Positions 1 through 7,308 of a DNA stretch of 64,000 nucleotides are shown here, one piece after another. The notes under the pieces are model-generated. The model was not told the origin of the DNA. It searched no databases and worked only from the letters and a program-made list of their open reading frames with translations. The translations under genes and the position numbers were made by a program. Source of the stretch: Sarcomyxa edulis (Eukaryota; Basidiomycota; Agaricomycetes; Agaricales; Mycenaceae); contig QUOL01000003.1 of NCBI GenBank assembly GCA_009761415.1, positions 558,001 to 622,000 on the forward strand, in the 5' to 3' direction. Positions within the stretch are counted from its first letter, which is position 1. Each line of letters starts with the position of its first letter.

Positions 1-524
1 TCAAACTCGAGCTTTTGCAAGAAGCCTCTCCCAATAACGTTGTGAACTCTTGGCCCTCTCAGTTGTGGAACCCCAATCCGCTTCCTGGAATGTATCCGTA
101 CGCCGCACCCTCCCCTTTCTTCCCTCCTCCTCCTCCCTTAGCCCCTTCATGGGCTCCATCTAACACGTTTGGTGGCGGCGCCGATCGTTCTAAGAAAGGT
201 AAGGAGCGTGCTGCTCCTTACACTCCCACAGATAATTTTCCTCGAGCCGGTTCTTCAAGTGTCTCCACTCCCATCTGTCTCATCTGTGGCAAGCCCAATC
301 ACAAATTCTCGGCCTGCGCTGCGACGGCTGAAACGGAAGGTAAACAAATTTATGCGACGTACGTCGGTAAAAACCTCGTGCAGCGCTCCAACCCCAACAA
401 CATCTTGTGCGTGCGCTGGAACCTCAACTCCGCTCTCCTCAAATGCACCAGCAACCATCTCGATCGTCACCGATGCTCCTTCTGCGGATCGGCCGATCAC
501 CCCGCCTGTTCCAGATCGTGCTGA
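1..524 (+). CDS. Gag-like protein of Ngaro element, 5' end cut by window
   Basis: The frame is open from the left window edge to a TGA at 522-524, so its start lies outside. The visible part begins proline-rich and ends in a cysteine/histidine region. One motif, CLICGKPNHKFSAC, fits the CX2CX4HX4C zinc knuckle of retroelement nucleocapsids. A second, CSFCGSADHPAC, is a degenerate copy near the C-terminus. It overlaps the start of the RT frame, which is shifted by +1, so Pol could come from a frameshift or from internal initiation. The Gag call rests on the knuckle and on position before RT. Confidence 0.6.
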   Translation, partial: KLELLQEASPNNVVNSWPSQLWNPNPLPGMYPYAAPSPFFPPPPPLAPSWAPSNTFGGGADRSKKGKERAAPYTPTDNFPRAGSSSVSTPICLICGKPNHKFSACAATAETEGKQIYATYVGKNLVQRSNPNNILCVRWNLNSALLKCTSNHLDRHRCSFCGSADHPACSRSC

Positions 525-2652
525 TCACTCGGCACCTTCTCCCACTGTCATTACAGATGTCTCCACCTGCAAGAACACTGAATCTCTTCTCGAATATTCC
601 ATTTATCTTCCTCCCATCGTTCTCGATGACTCTCATAACAATTTCCCTCCCTACTTCGATAATCTCTCTCACGTTGCTTCCGTTCATGACTCTGATCCCG
701 ATTACTCTCTTATCAAAACCCCTTATTCGGCGGTTAATTTTCGTTTATTCTTGGAACGGTGCGGCTTACTTGACCGCTACCCCGAGTTATGTTGGAAACT
801 GGCCCACGGCTTTCCCCTCGGCAAAGACCTCTCTCCTCTCTTAGAATCCTATTGCCCACCTAATCTTCCCTCCGCTATGCTCCACTCTGATGTTATTCGC
901 GAGTATATTGCTGACGAGCTAAAGCTTGGCCGTTTTTCGGGCCCGTTCACCCGGGAGGAGCTCGAGTCCAAAATCGGATTTTTTCGTTCATCTCCAGTGC
1001 AGGTCGCTGTTAAGGCTGGGGCTCCGGGAGAGCCGAACAAGTACCGATGCTGCAGAAATCTATCCTACAAGGGTCGTCTCGGTTATTCTGTGAATGACGA
1101 GATCGACTCGTCTCTATATCCCACTAATTGGGGGCGCGCCGAAGACGTCGCTAAGATCGTACGTCCTCTCGCCTCTCTCATCTCCCTCTTTCCTTTCTCT
1201 CTACTTCCCTCTCTCCTTTCCCTTTCTTTTGCCTACTCGTGTACCGACTCTCTTTCACCCTCACCCGCTCTCCTCGAGGACGCGGATGCACTTTACGGGG
1301 TCTTCGGACCCCGCTCGAAGGCACGCTACTCTGGGTCAGCCTCTCCTTCGCCTTCTTTCTCTCTCGTTCTCCTTCTTTTCTGGCTTCCATTTTTTATCCC
1401 TTCTTTTTGCTTTGGTTCTCACCACGTCTCTCCTCTCTCTCTCTCGCAGGTCACTGAAGCGCCCGTAGGCGCTCAGGCGGCGACCCTCGACATCGAGGGC
1501 GCCTATCGCACCGTTCCCATACAACCTAATCACAAACCCTACGTTATAGTCGAATTCGAGGGTCTCTTCTACATAGATCACGATGTTCCCTTTGGGCTCG
1601 CCTCCGCCGCTGGTCTTCAGGGCGAAGTGGCCGATGCCACTGTGGACATATGGCGTCATCTCGGCGTCGGCCCGGTCAAGAAGTGGGTCGACGACTTCGA
1701 CGTTTTTCGCTTTCCCGTCGAACACGGACCGTTCGTCGGCACGAGCGACGGTATCATCTATCATTACTCCTACGATCTCACATCTATCAAACAACTAATT
1801 GCCCCGCTTCAGATCCCTTGGCACAAGGACAAGGGGCAGGAGTTCGGAGACTCCTTCGTCTATGTTGGCTTTCTCTGGGATCTCCCCTCTCGCACCGTCC
1901 GTTTGCCCGAACGCAAACGTCTCAAACTCATAGCTAAGCTCTCTCTCTTCATCAACACCTATTCGCACTCTCAGGTCCCGAAGAGCGAACTCGAGAGCGT
2001 GTGCGGATCGCTGAGTCACGTTTCTTTCGTCTACACACGAGGCAGCTCCTATCTCTCTAATCTTTACACATGCCTATCCTCCTTCTCTAATGTTTTCTCC
2101 CCCCGCTACCTCTCTCACTCCGCTCTTTCCGATCTTCGCTGGTGGCTGCAGCAGCTACATGTCCCTGATGTCTTCCGCTCTCTCGCGCCCATTGGCCCCG
2201 TTCGGGACTTCAATATTTGGGTTGACGCCTCCTCCGATTGGGGTGTCGGCGTTCTCTGGAATGGCAGGTGGGCTGCTTGGCGTACTGTTCCTGACTGGCG
2301 CGGCGACTCGCGGGACATTGGATGGCTTGAGGCCATCGCGATCGAGATTGCCATCTCTGTGACGCAGATGATGGGCGTCTCCAACTCCGCCTTCCTAATT
2401 CGCAGCGACAACGAAGGTTCCATAGGCGCTTACAACAAGGGTCGCGGCCGGAACTGGATGACTAACCTCTCAGTCCGCCGATCCGAGGAGGTTCTCAGTG
2501 CTGCCGCTCTCACTCCCTCTCTTCTCTATGTAAATACGTCCATCAACCTCGCCGACGTCGTCTCTCGTGGCTCTCTTCCCCCAGACTCTCTGCGTATCCC
2601 CTTTCCCATACATCTCCCTCCCTCTATCGCTCCCTTCTTCATAAATGTCTGA
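352..2652 (+). CDS. Reverse transcriptase-RNase H polyprotein of Ngaro element
   Basis: The first ATG of this frame is at 352, inside the gag frame; the frame is open further upstream, so the true start is uncertain. RT signs: a palm motif around LDIEGAYRTVPI, and KKWVDDFDV at about 1678-1704 in place of the usual YXDD. RNase H signs: IWVDASSDWGVG with its first Asp, a Glu in GWLEAIAIE, and an Asp in LIRSDNEGS. A pyrimidine-rich segment at 1159-1449 starts GTACGT, ends CTCGCAG and splits the RT between DVAKI and the VTEAPVGAQA segment. It reads like a 291-nt intron (3n, no stop), so it can be spliced or read through. The end overlaps the recombinase ATG by 8 nt. Confidence 0.8.
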   Translation: MRRTSVKTSCSAPTPTTSCACAGTSTPLSSNAPATISIVTDAPSADRPITPPVPDRADHSAPSPTVITDVSTCKNTESLLEYSIYLPPIVLDDSHNNFPPYFDNLSHVASVHDSDPDYSLIKTPYSAVNFRLFLERCGLLDRYPELCWKLAHGFPLGKDLSPLLESYCPPNLPSAMLHSDVIREYIADELKLGRFSGPFTREELESKIGFFRSSPVQVAVKAGAPGEPNKYRCCRNLSYKGRLGYSVNDEIDSSLYPTNWGRAEDVAKIVRPLASLISLFPFSLLPSLLSLSFAYSCTDSLSPSPALLEDADALYGVFGPRSKARYSGSASPSPSFSLVLLLFWLPFFIPSFCFGSHHVSPLSLSQVTEAPVGAQAATLDIEGAYRTVPIQPNHKPYVIVEFEGLFYIDHDVPFGLASAAGLQGEVADATVDIWRHLGVGPVKKWVDDFDVFRFPVEHGPFVGTSDGIIYHYSYDLTSIKQLIAPLQIPWHKDKGQEFGDSFVYVGFLWDLPSRTVRLPERKRLKLIAKLSLFINTYSHSQVPKSELESVCGSLSHVSFVYTRGSSYLSNLYTCLSSFSNVFSPRYLSHSALSDLRWWLQQLHVPDVFRSLAPIGPVRDFNIWVDASSDWGVGVLWNGRWAAWRTVPDWRGDSRDIGWLEAIAIEIAISVTQMMGVSNSAFLIRSDNEGSIGAYNKGRGRNWMTNLSVRRSEEVLSAAALTPSLLYVNTSINLADVVSRGSLPPDSLRIPFPIHLPPSIAPFFINV

Positions 2653-4075
2653 GACGCGCACTGTCGACGACTTCCTCCTGCAGCTCGCTGATGCCGAGTC
2701 GCGCGCTGCCTTTCGCGTTTGCGTGGGCGACACTCTCATCTCTCGTCAGGCCCTTCTCCCTCGCGACGGGCGGGTACGTATCGCTCGCAAGCCTGCTAAG
2801 GGCAACACCATAACACCTTCTATCTTCCGTCCACACGTTCTCGCTACCGACAGACTCGTTCTATGGACTACTCCCACAACTGTTCCCTTTCAGCAGTCTC
2901 TCGAGTCCCTGCTCCCTCAGACTCCCATTCTCAAGATGTTCCAAGTCATGATCTGCTCGCTGGACGAGGGGACCAGGAGCAATTACGGAGCTGGTCTCCT
3001 TCGTTTCACTCAATTCTGTGACAGACATCTCATTCCCGAGTCCTCTCGCATGCCTGCCTCTCCCCAACTCCTCTCCTCGTTCGCTGCCTCCAATGCCGGT
3101 CTGGCCTCCTCCAGCGCTCTCAACAACTGGATGGCCGGTTTGCACTTCTGGCACGTGGTCAACGGCGCCGCGTGGCTCGGTGACGACATGCTTCGGCACG
3201 TGCGGCGTGGCTTTGCGAAGCTAGTGCCGGCTTCGTCGAAACGCGCTAAGAGGCCCCCTGTCACCATAGAGGCTCTGGCGGTCCTTCGGGAAGGTCTTGA
3301 TCTGTCGAATGCCTTTGACGCTAGCGTCTGGGCTGTTGCTTCCGTCGCCTTTTGGTCCTGTTGCCGGTGTGTTGCCTCTCTCCCTCTCCCTCTCTCTCAC
3401 CCCTCTTCCTTTCTCTCTCCCCTCTTCTATCTCTCTTCTCGTTCTCTCGTTTCTCACTCTCGCTTCCCCTCTAGGCTCGGTGAGCTGGTTGTGCCCAGTC
3501 AGGGCACTTTTTCTCCAAGCAAACACGTCGCTCGTGGCGTTCTTCCCATCTCGTTTCGACGCGTCCCTCAGACCAACGCAGAGTACGCCTCCTTTCACAT
3601 CCCTTGGACGAAGACGACTCTTCAGGAGGGCGCGGACATCTCCGTTACTCAGCGTTCTGCACTCTGCCCGCTTGCTGCTCTCAAACATCATATCTCTTGT
3701 AACGTTAGTGTTCCCTCCTCCTCTCCTCTCTTTTCCTTCGAGACGGTTGGTGGCGGTTGGCTGCCCATGACGAAGGGCTGGTTTCTCTCGCGGTGCAACG
3801 CCATTTGGGTTGCCGCTGGTTATCCCGATATGCCCGGCCATTCCTTTCGCATCGGCGGGGCGACGCAGCTGCTGCTGATGGGTGTCGCGCCAGACATCGT
3901 GGCTACTCAGGGTCGGTGGAAATCTCAGGCTTTCCTCGACTACTGGCGTCGTATTGAATCCATTCTACCTCTCTTCCTCTCGATGACGGCTGAATCCTCT
4001 CGTATTCCAGACCTTGCTGCCACTATGGAGGCCTTCCGGAGAAAGCACCGTTTGGCGTCCGCCAACTCGGTTTAA
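2645..4075 (+). CDS. Tyrosine recombinase of Ngaro element
   Basis: It would catalyse insertion of the circular DNA copy, replacing a DDE integrase. In read-through numbering the catalytic residues are Arg241 (in CCR|LGEL), His399 and Arg402 in GHSFRIGGA, and Tyr433 in FLDYWRR, with GRWKS between them, the classic R...HXXR...Y layout. The N-terminal part (about residues 100-200) resembles a SAM-like core-binding domain. A 108-nt stretch at 3367-3474 (GTGTGT...CCCTCTAG) interrupts the Arg codon. Removing it joins CCR to LGELV, so it is probably an intron; it is 3n with no stop. The ATG overlaps the end of the RT-RNase H frame by 8 nt, consistent with termination-reinitiation. Confidence 0.85.
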   Translation: MSETRTVDDFLLQLADAESRAAFRVCVGDTLISRQALLPRDGRVRIARKPAKGNTITPSIFRPHVLATDRLVLWTTPTTVPFQQSLESLLPQTPILKMFQVMICSLDEGTRSNYGAGLLRFTQFCDRHLIPESSRMPASPQLLSSFAASNAGLASSSALNNWMAGLHFWHVVNGAAWLGDDMLRHVRRGFAKLVPASSKRAKRPPVTIEALAVLREGLDLSNAFDASVWAVASVAFWSCCRCVASLPLPLSHPSSFLSPLFYLSSRSLVSHSRFPSRLGELVVPSQGTFSPSKHVARGVLPISFRRVPQTNAEYASFHIPWTKTTLQEGADISVTQRSALCPLAALKHHISCNVSVPSSSPLFSFETVGGGWLPMTKGWFLSRCNAIWVAAGYPDMPGHSFRIGGATQLLLMGVAPDIVATQGRWKSQAFLDYWRRIESILPLFLSMTAESSRIPDLAATMEAFRRKHRLASANSV

Positions 4076-4410
4076 GTTTTTTCTCGCGGACGCATTTGCT
4101 ATTTCTCTCGCCGTATGCTCTCATTCTCTCTCGACATATGCTCTCTCTCTCCTTTCACCTATGCATCTACTTATGACAGTCTTCCACTTACGCACCGCGC
4201 CGCGTCGTTTTCTCTCTCTCGCGCTTTTTCCTTAGTTACTATTACAGACTTTCTCCGTCGTCCGTCGACCGTCTCTAGTGTTCTCGTTCTCTCGAAATCT
4301 TATATGCCTCTTTGCTCTGACTGGGGTCCTCGTGATTTTCTCTCAGCTCTGGGTTGTGGGTTCGGGTCTCCGTAGGAGACTCGACGTGTGGTGAGCTGTG
4401 AGCTCCTTTG

Positions 4411-4745
4411 TGGTTTGGTCTCGTTTTTCTCGGAGACCCGTTGGTCTTCGGAGCGATTCTGACTCAGCACGCTCTGAAGCTTCTGAATGTCCGATCGATC
4501 GTGTTGCCTTTTCGAGATGCCGAATGGCATGCTCTGGGCCCCGATTTGGGACTCGGTCCAGGCTGTGTCACGTGATCTACACGTCACCGCTCGACGATTC
4601 AGACTCTTCCCCCCAAACCCCCGAACTCGGATATAACATCGAATTCGGTCTAGCACTACAAACGCCACCTCAGTTTGGATACTACATCAAACTGATTACT
4701 CCCTCTCCCAACTGAGCCTAACTAACTGCGCTCTTTACAAAGATG
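4411..4745 (+). repeat. Split direct repeat B1 of Ngaro element
   Basis: This 335-bp copy is repeated at 5020-5354 with no difference noticed by eye. It starts TGGTTTGGTCTCG and ends TTTACAAAGATG. It follows the recombinase stop by 335 bp of pyrimidine-rich 3' sequence (4076-4410) in which nothing else was recognised. Long ORFs inside it are coincidental. Confidence 0.85.
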
Positions 4746-5019
4746 GCCTCTCCACTTTAGTCCCAGCGAGCTCGCGAGCTCGACTTAAAGATAAGAGCGG
4801 TCTTTGTAAGCGCAACGTGCCTAACAGTTGTTCGGTCACGCGTGACGTGCTTCTGAGCTTCGAGGTCTGTGCACACCTTCTTAAGACAGCTCGAGAAGGC
4901 GTTCTTTTTCTCTTTACGCTTTTTATTCCCCCCTTCCTCTCAGCGTGAATAATTCGCGTCTTTTTTCACCCACCCACCTCCCTTCTATCTCACTCTGTGT
5001 TCTATCTCTTAGCGTGCTT
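4746..5019 (+). repeat. A2 segment between the two B repeats
   Basis: These 274 bp would match the missing left terminal repeat A1 if the element is Ngaro-like. A perfect 16-bp palindrome of alternating CGAGCTCG lies at 4767-4782. TCTTTGTAAGCGCA at about 4801-4814 is an imperfect inverted copy of TGCGCTCTTTACAAAGA at the end of B1. Such junction structure may mark the recombination region, but that is inference. Confidence 0.6.
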
Positions 5020-5354
5020 TGGTTTGGTCTCGTTTTTCTCGGAGACCCGTTGGTCTTCGGAGCGATTCTGACTCAGCACGCTCTGAAGCTTCTGAATGTC
5101 CGATCGATCGTGTTGCCTTTTCGAGATGCCGAATGGCATGCTCTGGGCCCCGATTTGGGACTCGGTCCAGGCTGTGTCACGTGATCTACACGTCACCGCT
5201 CGACGATTCAGACTCTTCCCCCCAAACCCCCGAACTCGGATATAACATCGAATTCGGTCTAGCACTACAAACGCCACCTCAGTTTGGATACTACATCAAA
5301 CTGATTACTCCCTCTCCCAACTGAGCCTAACTAACTGCGCTCTTTACAAAGATG
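5020..5354 (+). repeat. Split direct repeat B2, right end of Ngaro element
   Basis: Second copy of the 335-bp repeat at 4411-4745. Its end, TTTACAAAGATG, gives the inferred right boundary of the element. The following 177 bp up to the F-box gene (5355-5531) hold no recognisable feature. Confidence 0.85.
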
Positions 5355-5531
5355 TGAGATAACTACTCACAGAGACCACTACTTTGCCACTACTATTTAT
5401 TTTGGATACTCAACTTGCACTAAAGGACCTAGATATTGCTCAACGACTCCGTCACCCGCACAAGCCCACCTTCCAGGATGTAGTTCGTCGAGAAACGACC
5501 ACCAGGGTCGAGGAAACACCACCAGTGCTTT

Positions 5532-6896
5532 TCACCGGTTGATTTCGATGATTTTGAGTTTAGGACAACACACTGAACTCAACGATGAAGAGTTATGTCC
5601 GAGTAGTATGAACGTGCGATCTGTGATTGGAAACGGTTTGAGGTCCGTAATGCGAAGCTCGAGGAGCGAGTCTGTGCTAAGTTGCAAGCATCGAATGACG
5701 TCGTCTTCTGACATGTGAAGAGACTGGAGCGAAAGGTGCTCGAGGGCACAACAGGATCGGTCGATTAGCGATGAGATGACGAGAGGCGCGATACTAGTGT
5801 TCTGCGGCCAGTGAACGAACAGCGTCAAGGATGATAAAGACGGAAGTATCATTGAATCAAGGATGTTCTGGAGGCCCTGGTATGAGGTTGATAAACAAAG
5901 CGAGGCGAGATGAGGGAGATGTATGATGGGTAATGTATACAAGGGGGCTGGAGGATCTCTCGTCACCCTCAGATCGCAACGAATGAGGTTAACGCTAGAG
6001 GCCAGTATATTGATCATCCGACCCACAGATAGAGAAGAGTCGAGCGTCAGGGATGTGAGCTGATGCCAAAAGGCAACACTGTCAAAGTTCGAGTCGTCTC
6101 GACTGGCGACCCGCCATTCGAACTCTCTGAGGCAAGGAGCGCGATGGAAAGACAATTGTTTGAACTCTCCCAAGCTTCGTTGGCAAGTAGAGTAGCAATA
6201 GAATCTTTTTAGCATAGGCGCCTCAGCAGAAATGAGAACTTCATCCTGTCTGACAGTCAGGTTAGAGATGTAGACGTCCTGCCACCTGTGGATGGTATCA
6301 AAAAGAAGTCGTAGAGATGGGATCTCGAGGAGAGTAGCATTCGTGATGCCCGTGTGGATGGAGACAGACAACGGCTTGGATCCGGACCTCTCAATCCATG
6401 CAGGAATGAATGAGAGGTTCTGGACGTTCCAAGGTCTGTACGTTGCTTGCACTGTAATCGAAGACCAGAGTCCGGGGATCGAAAGTGCGACATATCGCCA
6501 GGTCCTGCATACGTTAGATAGAAACATGGGTGAGAGCTGGAGTTCGGGAGTATATGTAGGCCAATCTTGTAGACATAGCATGAATATATGTATCAATAGT
6601 TCGGGAGGCATACAATGGATAGAAGATGGGGATCGATTGCTCAGATTCATCGAGTCGTCGGCTTCGCCTTCACGCTTGCTCGACTCAGTCGGGGCCTCAG
6701 CTGTCCTTGTATTATTCTGATATAAAAAAGTGAGCCTTTCCAACCGAGAAGATGAGGGTTGATTAGAGAAAGTCGTTACCTCCCTCAATCTCGTTGTCGA
6801 AATGTCGAGAAATTGAAGATCAGCGAGCCCACCATCTCTTGTCGCAGTCAGGCTTGCGAGTCGGTCATCAGCACTAACATCAGCATCAGGCTCCAT
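5532..6896 (-). CDS. F-box protein
   Basis: The start is the ATG at 6896. A 63-nt intron at 6717-6779 (GTAACG...ATATCAG) is likely, giving 433 residues; it is 3n, so read-through gives 454. After a leucine-rich N-terminal piece comes an F-box at about residues 90-135 of the read-through form, with MPPELLIHIFMLCLQDW, then NVCRTWRYVALSIPGLW. The rest has irregular leucine-rich spacing as in basidiomycete F-box/LRR proteins. Such proteins present substrates to SCF ubiquitin ligases through Skp1; the substrate cannot be told. The gene lies between two retrotransposons: its 3' end is 177 bp from the Ngaro element and its 5' end is 137 bp from the copia target site. Confidence 0.8.
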   Translation of the reverse strand: MEPDADVSADDRLASLTATRDGGLADLQFLDISTTRLREVTTFSNQPSSSRLERLTFLYQNNTRTAEAPTESSKREGEADDSMNLSNRSPSSIHCMPPELLIHIFMLCLQDWPTYTPELQLSPMFLSNVCRTWRYVALSIPGLWSSITVQATYRPWNVQNLSFIPAWIERSGSKPLSVSIHTGITNATLLEIPSLRLLFDTIHRWQDVYISNLTVRQDEVLISAEAPMLKRFYCYSTCQRSLGEFKQLSFHRAPCLREFEWRVASRDDSNFDSVAFWHQLTSLTLDSSLSVGRMINILASSVNLIRCDLRVTRDPPAPLYTLPIIHLPHLASLCLSTSYQGLQNILDSMILPSLSSLTLFVHWPQNTSIAPLVISSLIDRSCCALEHLSLQSLHMSEDDVIRCLQLSTDSLLELRITDLKPFPITDRTFILLGHNSSSLSSVCCPKLKIIEINR

Positions 6897-7033
6897 ACTA
6901 GAGCGTTATAGGCACAGAACCAGGGGCTTCGCTGCGCGATGCGATGGATGGGGATTGTTGATGGAAGATGTTGGAGTCAAGCTTAGACTCGGAAGTTGGA
7001 ATTGAATCTGCGAAACTCGGCCGGTCCTTCGAA

Positions 7034-7038
7034 AACTC
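7034..7038. repeat. Target site duplication, left copy (AACTC)
   Basis: AACTC directly precedes the left LTR and is repeated at 12162-12166 directly after the right LTR. Five bases is the usual duplication length of Ty1/copia integrases. Confidence 0.9.
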
Positions 7039-7308
7039 TAATAAGAATGAATGAACTCAGCGGAACGTTGAGAGAACGTCGCTATATTGACTATACCTAA
7101 TAAGAATGAATGAACTATAGGTATAGTGAGTAGATAGAAAGAGATACGGAGAATCTACTGTACTCACCTCAGCGGAACGTTGAGAGAACGTCGCTGAGGT
7201 GTGACCGTGACTGTGAGTAACTAAAGTAACGAAAGTCTGGTGCGCCTAGCGCAAGGTACGTATGAAAGGAGAGACCGTAAAACTAGGTAATATACTCATA
7301 TTTTATCA
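7039..7308 (-). repeat. Left LTR (3' LTR of the - strand element)
   Basis: It is 270 bp and appears identical to 11892-12161. It is built from internal repeats: TAATAAGAATGAATGAACT occurs at 7039-7057 and 7098-7116, and a core around AGCGGAACGTTGAGAGAACG occurs twice. CACCTCAGCG (7165-7174) and CGCTGAGGTG (7192-7201) form a 10-bp hairpin. The gag-pol stop codon (7296-7298) lies inside this LTR. Confidence 0.93.

Larger units (their letters stand above)
1..5354 (+). mobile_element. Ngaro-type tyrosine-recombinase (DIRS order) retrotransposon, left end outside window
   Basis: Seen: a Gag-like reading frame with a CCHC knuckle, an RT-RNase H frame and a tyrosine recombinase frame follow each other on the + strand. 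They are followed by a 335-bp sequence repeated directly at 4411-4745 and 5020-5354 with 274 bp between. Known: Ngaro elements carry split direct repeats in the order A1-ORFs-B1-A2-B2 and lack the methyltransferase of DIRS1. The two repeats fit B1 and B2, and the stretch between them fits A2. A1 should lie left of base 1. No integrase, protease or LTR is seen. The frames have no internal stops, so the copy could be young or active. The right end is placed where the repeat identity stops. Confidence 0.82.

Noticed and set aside
1336..1794. 152-codon - strand frame opposite the RT
   Set aside because: Antisense shadow of the RT frame and its pyrimidine-rich insert.
3221..3841. 206-codon - strand frame opposite the tyrosine recombinase
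   Set aside because: Opposite-strand shadow; it spans the intron-like segment and has no motifs.
4398..5324. The paired ~100-codon frames in the 335-bp repeats as a duplicated small gene
   Set aside because: They are the same non-coding terminal repeat read twice and have no start context or family match.
1..5354. DIRS1-type or Crypton classification of the first element
   Set aside because: DIRS1 has inverted terminal repeats and a methyltransferase; Cryptons lack RT. Here RT-RNase H is present and the repeats are direct.
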